The notes under the pieces: model-generated
Seen by the model: only the letters and a program-made list of their open reading frames with translations
Told to the model about the DNA's origin: nothing
Databases searched by the model: none
Shown here: positions 1 to 6,172 of the stretch, piece after piece
How positions within the stretch are numbered: the stretch's first letter is position 1
Layout of the letters: every line of letters begins with the position of its first letter
Assembly: GCA_030612785.1 (NCBI GenBank)
Contig: JAUWNF010000118.1
Location: forward strand, 1-8,799
Origin: Phycisphaerales bacterium
GTDB taxonomy: Bacteria; Planctomycetota; Phycisphaerae; UBA1845
DNA length: 8,799 nt
Direction of reading: 5' to 3'
Translations under genes and position numbers: made by a program

Positions 1-492
1 GACGTTACCACCCAGGCCCAACTCCGCGATCTGCTCCGCAAGCTCCAGGCCGATACCGGCATGAGCAGCCGGATCATCTCGCACGACCTCGGCGTGGTGG
101 CGGAGCTTGCCGACCGCGTGTACGTCATGTACGCGGGGAGAATCGTCGAGCACGGCCCCGTAAAGGCCGTCTTGAAGCACCCCGCCCATCCCTATACGCG
201 GGCGTTGTTCGAATGCACCCCGCGGCTGGAGGGGACCAGGGAACGCTTGCAAGTCATTCCCGGCAGCGTCCCCGATCCGGTCGAGTATCCTACCGGATGC
301 CGTTTCCATCCACGGTGCGCGCTCGCCGAGCGTAAGGGGCGCCGGCCCGATCGCCCGACGGTGATCGTGCAACGTGGTGACGAGGAGGTGGCCATCGCGG
401 CCTCGTGTTGTGTGGGGCGCGCAGCCGACGGAGGCGGACCATCGTTGTCTAAAGTGGCTCCGGACCACTACGCCGCCTGTTGGGAACTCTGA
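1..492 (+). CDS. Oligopeptide/dipeptide ABC transporter ATP-binding protein, OppD/DppD type (3' part only)
   Basis: This is the C-terminal 163 residues of a peptide-importer ATPase. The reading frame is open from base 1, so the start, Walker A and signature motif lie outside the window. The first residues, DVTTQAQL, match the stretch just after Walker B/D-loop in this family. They are followed by the switch-histidine region (SHDLGVVAELADRV, His at 82-84), then YAGRIVE and the HPAHPYTRALF motif typical of the OppD/DppD/OppF C-terminal extension. That extension normally carries a four-cysteine cluster, reported to bind a [4Fe-4S] centre in some DppD proteins. Here the cysteines are C100, C106 (in FHPRC), C136/C137 and C160 of the visible part, but the second-to-third spacing is about 29 residues instead of the 6 seen in the next gene, so there is an insertion. 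The ATG at 61 is internal, not the start. It acts in the cytoplasm bound to the membrane permeases. Family assignment is firm; the transported peptide is unknown. Confidence 0.93.
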   Translation, partial: DVTTQAQLRDLLRKLQADTGMSSRIISHDLGVVAELADRVYVMYAGRIVEHGPVKAVLKHPAHPYTRALFECTPRLEGTRERLQVIPGSVPDPVEYPTGCRFHPRCALAERKGRRPDRPTVIVQRGDEEVAIAASCCVGRAADGGGPSLSKVAPDHYAACWEL

Positions 493-493
493 A

Positions 494-1561
494 ATGAGCT
501 GTCCCCCACTCAACTCCCAGCACTCAGCACCCAGCACTCAGCACTCAGCACTTCCCACTCCCCTTCTGAGTGTTCGCGACCTCCGCGTACACTTTCCCAT
601 TCGTCGCGGCGTCCTCGGCCGAACCGCCGGCTGGATCAAGGCCGTGGACGGCATCAGCTTCGACATTCCCGCCGGGCGCACCCTCGGTTTGGTCGGCGAA
701 AGCGGGTGCGGCAAGACCACCGCGGGGCGGGCGATTCTGCGCTTGCTTCCCGCCACCGTGGGGCAGGCCTGCTTCGACGGAACGAACATTTTCAGCTTGA
801 ACCGTCGCGAGCTGCGTGCGCTGCGGAGAAGTATGCAGATCGTCTTCCAGGACCCCTACGGAAGTCTCAACCCGCGGATGACCGTCGAGGCGATCGTGGG
901 CGAGCCGCTGGCGGTTCACCGCATTGCCCGGGGACGGCGGCGCCGCGAACTGGTGGGCGCCGGCTTGGAGCGCGTGGGCTTGAGTCCGGCGCACATGAAT
1001 CGCTACCCCCACGAGTTTTCCGGCGGGCAGCGGCAGCGGATCAGCATCGCGCGGGCCATCGTGCTCCATCCGCGATTCGTCGTCTGCGACGAGTGCGTCA
1101 GCGCCCTGGACGTTTCCGTCCAGGCGCAGATTCTCAACCTGCTGAGCGACCTGCAGCGCTACCTGGGGCTGACCTACCTGTTCATCGCCCACAATCTGGC
1201 CGTCGTGCGACATATCAGCGACCAGGTCGCGGTGATGTACCTCGGCCGGATCGTGGAGTTCGGCGATCGTCGGGACATCTTCGACGACCCGCGCCATCCG
1301 TATACGCTGGCGTTGCTGGCTTCGATCCCCAGCCTCGAACCGGGCGCTCCTCAGGCGGATCGGCAGCGCGTCCCACTCGTCGGCGAGGTCCCCAGCCCGG
1401 CCCAGGTCCCCTCCGGCTGCGCCTTTCACACACGCTGCCCCTTCGCCACCGACCGCTGCCGCACGGCGCAACCACCGCTGGAAGCCAAAACCGGTCTGCG
1501 GGAGGACCACCTCGTGGCCTGTCACTACGCCGAGCAGGAACGGGGCGCGGAAAGGGCATAG
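494..1561 (+). CDS. Oligopeptide/dipeptide ABC transporter ATP-binding protein, OppF/DppF type
   Basis: This 355-residue protein is the second ATPase of a peptide importer, paired with the preceding OppD-type subunit. Visible motifs are Walker A GESGCGKTT (about 68-76), Q-loop FQDPYGSLNP (Q119), signature SGGQRQRISIARA (176-188), Walker B/D-loop VVCDECVSALDVS (196-208) and switch H233. The C-terminal RHPYTLALL motif and a regular four-cysteine cluster follow (C309, C315, C322, C343). Walker B reads DEC where DEP is more usual; the catalytic glutamate E200 is kept. I chose ATG 494 because it follows the upstream TGA (490-492) by one base, fitting translational coupling, and because the frame further upstream overlaps the oppD-like gene. 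Family similarity begins only at about LLSVRDLRVHF (residue 24). Residues about 9-22 are encoded by a 7-bp tandem repeat, so the N-terminus is unusual. The true start could be a rare codon downstream, but no better ATG/GTG with a ribosome site is present. Confidence 0.95.
   Translation: MSCPPLNSQHSAPSTQHSALPTPLLSVRDLRVHFPIRRGVLGRTAGWIKAVDGISFDIPAGRTLGLVGESGCGKTTAGRAILRLLPATVGQACFDGTNIFSLNRRELRALRRSMQIVFQDPYGSLNPRMTVEAIVGEPLAVHRIARGRRRRELVGAGLERVGLSPAHMNRYPHEFSGGQRQRISIARAIVLHPRFVVCDECVSALDVSVQAQILNLLSDLQRYLGLTYLFIAHNLAVVRHISDQVAVMYLGRIVEFGDRRDIFDDPRHPYTLALLASIPSLEPGAPQADRQRVPLVGEVPSPAQVPSGCAFHTRCPFATDRCRTAQPPLEAKTGLREDHLVACHYAEQERGAERA
518..552 (+). repeat. Heptanucleotide tandem repeat CAGCACY, five units, inside the oppF-like 5' coding end
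   Basis: Five consecutive 7-bp units read CAGCACT, CAGCACC, CAGCACT, CAGCACT, CAGCACT at 518-552, followed by a related CCCACTC-rich stretch. As 7 is not a multiple of 3, successive units are read in different frames (QHSAPSTQHSALPT), and gain or loss of one unit would shift the frame of the downstream ATPase. Seen directly; a regulatory role is inference. Confidence 0.85.
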
Positions 1562-1580
1562 ATACTTCTCGGCCCTTACG

Positions 1581-1689
1581 GGGGTGGCATGGACAAACTG
1601 GTCTATAGAGTGATTGTGGCTGCCCCTTTACTTGGATCGTCCGCACGGTATCATCCGTTTCCATCGACGAAGTTTGTTCGTGCCACCCC
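1581..1689. repeat. 109-bp palindromic element with 19-bp inverted ends
   Basis: The left arm 1581-1599 reads GGGGTGGCATGGACAAACT. The reverse complement of the right arm 1671-1689 reads GGGGTGGCACGAACAAACT. The two differences would be G-U pairs in a + strand transcript, so all 19 positions can pair. The roughly 70 bp between the arms has no gene. A short GC-rich hairpin (GGCGC-GCGG-GCGCC, 1691-1704) follows directly. It sits between the peptide-transporter genes and the next gene. It could be a non-autonomous mobile element (MITE or REP-like), a transcript-end structure or both. No target-site duplication is evident. Confidence 0.75.
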
Positions 1690-1728
1690 TGGCGCGCGGG
1701 CGCCTGTTCGGTTTGGATGTGAACGGTC

Positions 1729-1760
1729 GCGGGTAAACGGTCTTGCCCGCATTTGTTTTC
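1729..1760 (+). terminator. Hairpin followed by a T-rich run just before a ribosome binding site (attenuator- or terminator-like)
   Basis: The stem is GCGGGTAA (1729-1736) with TTGCCCGC (1743-1750), one G-U pair and a 6-base loop, followed by ATTTGTTTTC (1751-1760). This has the shape of an intrinsic terminator. It ends immediately before the Shine-Dalgarno sequence of the next gene, leaving no room for a promoter after it. It must therefore either stop read-through from the transporter operon incompletely or act as a leader attenuator. The T-run is interrupted, so strength is uncertain. Confidence 0.5.
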
Positions 1761-1768
1761 AAGGAGAG
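1761..1768 (+). promoter_or_regulatory. Ribosome binding site of the secreted-protein gene
   Basis: AAGGAGAG lies with its AGGAG core 8 bases before ATG 1775. It decides the start: an in-frame ATG at 1589 lies inside the palindromic element, has no such site, and would put about 62 residues ahead of the signal peptide. Confidence 0.85.
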
Positions 1769-1774
1769 TGTTCG

Positions 1775-3544
1775 ATGAAACGTCTGATTACAACAGCGCT
1801 GATACTTTTTACTGTGACCGTTCCGGTGGCCCAACTTCGCGCCGACCAAGTTCCGTCCGACGTTCTGGCGGCGGCCCCTGCCGACGCGTGGGCGGTGATC
1901 TCCGTGCGCCAGATCGGCGAAATGGACCAGAAGCTCAACACGCTCGTCCAACAGCTCAATGTGCCCTTCCCCTTCCAAAACCCCATCACCATGGGACTTA
2001 GTATGCTCGGGTTCATCTCCGGGGTGGACAACACCGGTGGCGCGGGCATCGTCATCCTGCCCGCTCCCTCGTTTCAGGACATGAACAATCGGGCGGCCCT
2101 GCTGATTCCCACCAAGAACCTGGACGACCTCCTGTCGATAATGGAGCCCGAAGACGTCGAGCCCGGCATTCGCAAGGTGATGCTTCAGGGACAGGAAGTC
2201 TTTGTCGCGCAGAAAGCGAACCACGCCCTGTTCAGCCCGTCGCTCGACGTCGTCAAGGCCATCCTGGCGAGTAAGACCTCGCTGCGCTCCAAGCTCAATG
2301 CTCACCAGGCCGAACACTACGGAAAAGATGACGTGGTGATCTGGGGCAACGCCGAGGCCATCACCTCCAGCGACGCGTTCAAGGCCGTGATGCCCCTGCT
2401 CCAGATGATGAACGTCGACTCGGAGATGCTCGTGCAGATACGGACCGTGGCGCTGTCGCTGCGCATTGCGCCGGCCGGCATCAGCATCGGCCTGTATACA
2501 GAAGCCGTCCCGGAGACTGACATGCACCGGGCGATGTGCAGCCACAAGGGTGGGTCCGAATGTCTGCTGCTCGGCTTGCCCAAGGGAGGGCACGTGGTCA
2601 GCTACGGAGTCGTTTCCACAAAGGAGGCCAGCGAGATGGGCGCCGAGCTGCTGGCCAAGGCCCTGGACAACCCGCAAGTCCAGGCGCTCGGGCTCGAACC
2701 CACCAAGCTCGCCCGGATCAAGGAAATGATCCTTTCGCGGCTTAAGCTGCTGCGCACGCTGGCCGTGAGTGTCTCCGGACTGCCTGCCGGACCTGACGGG
2801 CTGGTTTCTCTGGCCAAGGTGGTCGGCATGGACGGCGATCCCCAGGAAGGGCTCACCATGTTTGCGGAACTGATCTCCCTCATCAAGGGCGGGCTGGTTC
2901 CGCAGGAAGAAGCCGCCGCGGCGCTCGCCGCGCTGGAGTACAAACCCGGCGCGGAGACCATCGACGGCATATCGGTCGATCACCTTACGTTCGACCTGAG
3001 CAAAGTCGCCGGGGACGATCCGGAAAAGGCGGAGTGGGTCGAGGAAGCTACCGCGGTGATTTCCAAGGTATTAGGAAAGGACGGGATCCTGTTCCGCATG
3101 GGCGTCGTCGATGCGAACCATGTGGCCATGACCTTCGGCGGTGGCGCCGAGCGGTTCAGGACCGTCGCCGCCCTGGTCAAAGAGAAGAAAACCCCGCTCT
3201 CCGAAGACGGAGGCATCCAGCGGGCGCGCAAGCATCTGCCGGCCACCCGAGACGCCGAAGGGTACCTCGCGGTTGATCAGTTGCTGAATGTTATCGGTGC
3301 GATCGCCAAGGCCGCGGACCAGCCCATGCCGCCGGTGTCGCTCGGCGAGTTGAACGCCCCCATCGGGTTTGCCACCCAGCCCGTGGAGAAGGGCGGCTCC
3401 CAGGCCGAACTGTTCATCCCCATGGAGTTGGTCATCGCGGTGAAGGACCTGGGCATGGGGATGATGGGCGGTCCCGGCGCTCCGGCCCGCGCTCCCGGCG
3501 GGCCGAGCAGCGCACCCGAAGCTCCAAGCAGTCACCCCGAGTAA
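1775..3544 (+). CDS. Secreted or periplasmic protein of unknown function
   Basis: The product has 589 residues. It begins with a clear Sec signal peptide: KR, then a hydrophobic stretch about residues 5-19, with probable cleavage after A23 (QLRA/DQ). The mature start VPSDVLAAAPADAWAVISVR resembles large exported proteins of planctomycetes, some annotated as DUF3352-like, but I cannot place it in a named family. The body is mixed helix and strand with repeated hydrophobic segments. There are only two cysteines, C255 and C263, close enough for a disulfide. There is no catalytic motif, lipobox or further membrane span that I can see. The last 30 residues, after GMGMMGG, are a Pro/Ala/Gly/Ser-rich low-complexity tail, probably disordered. 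The gene is first in a probable four-gene operon and stops 7 bp before the Memo-type gene. Gene reality is near certain from signal peptide, ribosome site and length; function is unknown. Confidence 0.9.
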   Translation: MKRLITTALILFTVTVPVAQLRADQVPSDVLAAAPADAWAVISVRQIGEMDQKLNTLVQQLNVPFPFQNPITMGLSMLGFISGVDNTGGAGIVILPAPSFQDMNNRAALLIPTKNLDDLLSIMEPEDVEPGIRKVMLQGQEVFVAQKANHALFSPSLDVVKAILASKTSLRSKLNAHQAEHYGKDDVVIWGNAEAITSSDAFKAVMPLLQMMNVDSEMLVQIRTVALSLRIAPAGISIGLYTEAVPETDMHRAMCSHKGGSECLLLGLPKGGHVVSYGVVSTKEASEMGAELLAKALDNPQVQALGLEPTKLARIKEMILSRLKLLRTLAVSVSGLPAGPDGLVSLAKVVGMDGDPQEGLTMFAELISLIKGGLVPQEEAAAALAALEYKPGAETIDGISVDHLTFDLSKVAGDDPEKAEWVEEATAVISKVLGKDGILFRMGVVDANHVAMTFGGGAERFRTVAALVKEKKTPLSEDGGIQRARKHLPATRDAEGYLAVDQLLNVIGAIAKAADQPMPPVSLGELNAPIGFATQPVEKGGSQAELFIPMELVIAVKDLGMGMMGGPGAPARAPGGPSSAPEAPSSHPE

Positions 3545-3551
3545 GCTAACG

Positions 3552-4430
3552 ATGTTGATACGCGAGCCCGTACAGGCAGGAAGTTTCTACGCCGCTCCGG
3601 AAGCCTCGTGCCGTCGCGACCTGGAGGCGTGCGTCGCCGACGGTGCCCACCCGCTCGAGGGAACCGTTCGGGGAGGTATCGTGCCCCACGCCGGATGGAT
3701 CTACAGCGGTAAGGTCGCTGGACAGGTGTTTGCGACCATCGCCGCCACGGCGAAGCCGACCACCATAGTCATCTTCGGCGCGGTACACCGCGCCCGCCCA
3801 CGTAGTGGCCAGGCCGCCTTGTTTCCGTCCGGCCGCTGGGAGACCCCCATCGGTCCGGTGCAAGTGGACGGACGGTTGGCTGAGCGCATTCTCGGGCAGA
3901 CCAACCTGATCGTGGAAGACGTGTATGCGCACGAACAAGAACACTCCATTGAGGTGCAAGTGCCCTTCGTCCGGCACCTGCTTTCCGAATCCATGATCCT
4001 GCCCATCATGGTGCCGCCCGTGCTCGAAGCGCCGGACATCGGCGAAGCCGTCGCCCGCACTATCGAGGCCTACCAGGTGGACGCGGTGGTGGTCGGTTCC
4101 ACCGATTTGACACACTACGGGCCGTCGTACAGCTTCACCCCCGAGGGCGCTGGACCGGAAGGGCTGACCTGGGCCAAGAACGTCAACGACCGGCGGATGA
4201 TCGATCTCATCCTTGCCCTGGACTCCAAGCCGATCGTCTCCGAGAGCCAATTGCACCAGAACGCTTGCGGCGCCGGGGCAGTCGCCGCGACGATGGCTGC
4301 GGTACGCCACCTGGGCGCCGACCAAGCGACTCTCCTGCGGCACACCACCAGTCACGAAGTGCTCGGCGCGCGCGGCGGCTCCGACGCGGTCGGCTACGCG
4401 GGGATCGTGTTCACTTCTTCAGGAGCGTAG
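3552..4430 (+). CDS. amrB: Memo-like protein, AmmeMemoRadiSam system protein B family
   Basis: This 292-residue protein spans the whole Memo family length. The family has a LigB-like dioxygenase fold, and human MEMO1 binds metal through His49, His81 and Cys244. The matching residues here appear to be H46 (PHAGWIYSG), H79 (IFGAVH) and C239 (NACGAGAV). Other family motifs present are the N-terminal REPVQAGSFY, HEQEHSIEVQVPFV (H127, H131) and STDLTHYG (D185, H188). The usual GPSHH reads GAVHR, a mild variant. ATG 3552 gives the expected family N-terminus and lies 7 bp after the upstream stop; no strong Shine-Dalgarno sequence is visible, consistent with coupling to the upstream gene. In many genomes this gene adjoins AmmeA (AMMECR1) and radical-SAM genes; neither is in this window. 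The biochemical role of bacterial members is not settled. Family call firm; symbol is the family-based one. Confidence 0.92.
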   Translation: MLIREPVQAGSFYAAPEASCRRDLEACVADGAHPLEGTVRGGIVPHAGWIYSGKVAGQVFATIAATAKPTTIVIFGAVHRARPRSGQAALFPSGRWETPIGPVQVDGRLAERILGQTNLIVEDVYAHEQEHSIEVQVPFVRHLLSESMILPIMVPPVLEAPDIGEAVARTIEAYQVDAVVVGSTDLTHYGPSYSFTPEGAGPEGLTWAKNVNDRRMIDLILALDSKPIVSESQLHQNACGAGAVAATMAAVRHLGADQATLLRHTTSHEVLGARGGSDAVGYAGIVFTSSGA

Positions 4431-4444
4431 CGCCCCGGGATTGT

Positions 4445-4449
4445 GAGGA
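4445..4449 (+). promoter_or_regulatory. Ribosome binding site supporting a GTG start of the ROK kinase gene
   Basis: GAGGA lies 4 bases before GTG 4454. The spacing is slightly short, but this is the only purine-rich site near the point where family similarity begins, so it decides the start. Confidence 0.55.
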
Positions 4450-4453
4450 TAGC

Positions 4454-5431
4454 GTGGCACAGAAACTGGCCCTTGGAATCGATCTGGGCGGGACCAACCT
4501 CGAGTGCGGTATCGTCACCGAGCAGGGCACTGTACTCCACCGAGCTACGCGCCCGGCGCTACCCGAACGCGGGCCGGCCCCCGTTCTCGATGACATGGCT
4601 GAGTTGATCGAGACCGCCATCCGCCAGGTCGGCGCGTCGCCCGACGAGGTGGTGGGCATAGGAATCGGAGCCCCCGGACCGCTTAGCCATCGCGACGGCG
4701 TCATCTACAAAGCCGCGAATCTGCCCGGATGGGAGAACGTGCATCTCCTGCGGGGCATCATCAAACGGGCGGGCTTGCCGGCGACGCTCGAGAACGACGG
4801 GAACGCCGCCGCCTACGGCGAGTTCTGGGCCGGGGCGGGCAAGGGTGCCAATACGATGGTGGCCTTCACGCTCGGAACCGGCGTGGGCGCCGGAGCGATC
4901 ATCAAGGGAGAGCTGCTCCACGGGCATTTCGAGAACGCGCTGGAACTCGGACACACTATCGTCGATCCCGGCGGGCGCCCCTGCTCCTGTGGTCAGCGAG
5001 GGTGTTTGGAGCAGTATTGTTCGGCGCGCAGTCTGGGCCGGCGAGCGATGGAGGAGATCGAACGCGGGGCGAAAACCTCCCTGACGGAACGAGTCGAACC
5101 GGGCAAGTCGCTAGGCAGCCTTCCGGTCGCCGAAGCCGCTCGCGCCGGCGATGCCCTCGCTTGCCGCCTCTGGGACGATGCCTGCCGTTTCCTGGCCATC
5201 GGTTGTGTCAATGTCCAGCACACGTTTAATCCCCAACGAATTGTGCTCGGTGGCGGAATGAGCCGCGCGGGCGATTTTCTCCTGGACCGCGTGCGCTTCC
5301 ACCTGGACGCCCAAAAGTGGCACCTTCACAGCGACCTTCCGGAAGTGGTCCTCGGGCAACTGGACAACAACGCCGGGGTCATCGGCGCCGCCGGCTGCGC
5401 CTTGCGCTCGTATGCCGATGGTGTCTGGTAA
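4454..5431 (+). CDS. ROK-family sugar kinase (glucokinase-like)
   Basis: This 325-residue protein is a cytoplasmic ATP-dependent sugar kinase of the ROK family; glucose is the commonest substrate but other hexoses or amino sugars are possible. It shows the phosphate-1 motif LGIDLGGTN (D10), the catalytic ENDGNAAAYGE segment (D115), FTLGTGVGAGAI (phosphate-2/adenosine region), and ELGH (E164, H167). The ROK zinc motif CSCGQRGCLE follows, with C177, C179 and C184 joining H167. The C-terminal IVLGGGMS completes the ATP cleft. All key residues are intact. I chose GTG 4454 because GAGGA (4445-4449) precedes it and the family sequence starts at once (AQKLALGIDLGG); the in-frame ATG further upstream lies inside the Memo-type gene and adds non-family sequence. 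The gap from the previous stop is 23 bp, suggesting co-transcription. It lacks the N-terminal DNA-binding domain of ROK repressors. Confidence 0.94.
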   Translation: MAQKLALGIDLGGTNLECGIVTEQGTVLHRATRPALPERGPAPVLDDMAELIETAIRQVGASPDEVVGIGIGAPGPLSHRDGVIYKAANLPGWENVHLLRGIIKRAGLPATLENDGNAAAYGEFWAGAGKGANTMVAFTLGTGVGAGAIIKGELLHGHFENALELGHTIVDPGGRPCSCGQRGCLEQYCSARSLGRRAMEEIERGAKTSLTERVEPGKSLGSLPVAEAARAGDALACRLWDDACRFLAIGCVNVQHTFNPQRIVLGGGMSRAGDFLLDRVRFHLDAQKWHLHSDLPEVVLGQLDNNAGVIGAAGCALRSYADGVW

Positions 5432-5498
5432 CGAGGGAAACCAACCCGCGCCTGTAGAGCCTGTCGAAACAGCAACCGCCACACCAGGGAAGTGAACG

Positions 5499-6014
5499 AT
5501 GGTAAACTCATTTGAAGGCAAGACCCCGAGTATTGGAACAGGCTCCTATGTCCATCCCAGCGCGGACGTTTTTGGCAACGTGAGCATCGGTTCAGGTTGC
5601 TGGATCGGCCCGGGGGCGCGCATCCGCGGCGACTACGGACGGATTGTGATCGGGGACAACACTGCCATCGAGGACAACTGTGTCATCCACGCCCGGCCGG
5701 AGCAACAAACGACCATCGGCAATTGGGTGACCGTTGGTCACGGCGCCATCGTGCACACCGCCACGGTCCGCGATTGGGCCGTAGTGGGGATGGGCAGCAT
5801 CGTATCGGATTGGTCGGTCGTCGGCGAATGGACCACGATAGGCGAAGGCACCATAGTCACCCGACGGCAGGAGATTCCCGGCGGTGCCATTGCGGTAGGC
5901 ACTCCGGCCCGCGTGCTCGACCGGGAGATCGACGAGGCCTACAAGACGAAATGGAGGGGGTTCAAGCAGGTTTATGTCGATCTGGCGGCGCGATACCAGA
6001 CGGGGTTGACGTAG
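5499..6014 (+). CDS. Gamma-carbonic-anhydrase-like left-handed beta-helix protein
   Basis: This 171-residue protein has hexapeptide repeats through about residues 11-135 (for example IGSGCWIGPGARI, IGNWVTVGHGAIV, VVGEWTTIGEGTIV). These form a left-handed beta-helix, followed by a C-terminal helix, and the protein is probably a trimer. The three zinc histidines of gamma carbonic anhydrases are present: H64 (CVIH), H81 and H86 (GHGAIVH). R43 and D45 (IRGDYG) match the conserved Arg-Gly-Asp. The usual N-x-Q-D segment reads AIED (56-59), so the active-site Asn and Gln are Ala and Glu, and the acidic proton-shuttle loop of archaeal Cam is absent. It may hydrate CO2 weakly, or belong to the PaaY/CaiE-like relatives. 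AGGGA at 5486-5490 precedes ATG 5499 by 8 bases. The gap from the kinase gene is 67 bp; it may share the operon. Fold and metal site are firm, reaction uncertain. Confidence 0.9.
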   Translation: MVNSFEGKTPSIGTGSYVHPSADVFGNVSIGSGCWIGPGARIRGDYGRIVIGDNTAIEDNCVIHARPEQQTTIGNWVTVGHGAIVHTATVRDWAVVGMGSIVSDWSVVGEWTTIGEGTIVTRRQEIPGGAIAVGTPARVLDREIDEAYKTKWRGFKQVYVDLAARYQTGLT

Positions 6015-6030
6015 AGCGTGGCGACGTCCC

Positions 6031-6105
6031 CCCGTCGCTGACGGGCTTGTCGATTCAGTCGCTCGCAGCGATTCCCAATGTAGCGTCACCCCTTGTGGGT
6101 GACGA
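6031..6105. repeat. Dispersed repeat, copy 1 (75 bp)
   Basis: This block aligns without gaps to 8725-8799 in the same orientation. The last 32 bases (6074-6105 and 8768-8799) are identical; the first 43 match at roughly two thirds of positions, with many differences being transitions. A small hairpin CCCGTC-GCT-GACGGG occupies 6031-6045 in this copy only. The block includes the left arm of the palindrome at 6079-6143. It lies in the convergent spacer between the gamma-CA-like gene and the acyl-CoA synthetase gene. Confidence 0.85.
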
Positions 6106-6143
6106 AAAACGAGGAGGCGCCGCCCACAAGGGGCGACGCTACA
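6079..6143. repeat. Strong palindrome with 23-bp arms in the convergent spacer (possible bidirectional transcript end)
   Basis: The arms are 6079-6101 and 6121-6143 with a 19-base loop. Only two of 23 positions differ: A6088 faces C6134 (a G-U pair on the - strand) and T6100 faces G6122 (a G-U pair on the + strand). The arm starts TGTAGCGTCACC and ends TTGTGGGTG. It sits 64 bp after the + strand gene stop and 29 bp after the - strand gene stop. It could stop transcription from both sides, but neither side has a T-run, so it is not a canonical intrinsic terminator. Confidence 0.8.
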
Positions 6144-6172
6144 GAATAAAGCGGTAGACCACCCACCCGTCC

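Noticed and set aside
518..552. CRISPR-like array at the heptanucleotide repeats
   Set aside because: Units are 7 bp with no spacers between them; no Cas gene is present.
1081..1120. DEC in place of DEP at Walker B of the OppF-type ATPase as a sign of inactivity
   Set aside because: The magnesium-binding Asp and catalytic Glu are kept; a change at the next position is a tolerated variant.
545..1525. Long antisense open frame of 326 codons
   Set aside because: It lies opposite the well-supported OppF-type gene, has no family motifs, and such frames are common opposite GC-rich genes.
1590..1618. Promoter from TGGACA (1590-1595) and TATAGA (1604-1609)
   Set aside because: The two boxes are only 8 bp apart and the first is part of the inverted repeat arm.
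1589..1774. Upstream in-frame extension of the secreted protein from ATG 1589
   Set aside because: It would translate the palindromic element and leader hairpin and bury the signal peptide; ATG 1775 has a strong ribosome site.
1628..2983. Antisense open frame of 451 codons
   Set aside because: It is a shadow of the secreted-protein gene: its product is rich in His, Gly and Arg with no domain, and it crosses the palindromic element and ribosome site.
3546..4355. Antisense open frame of 269 codons opposite the Memo-type gene
   Set aside because: The + strand product has the whole Memo motif set; the antisense product shows none.
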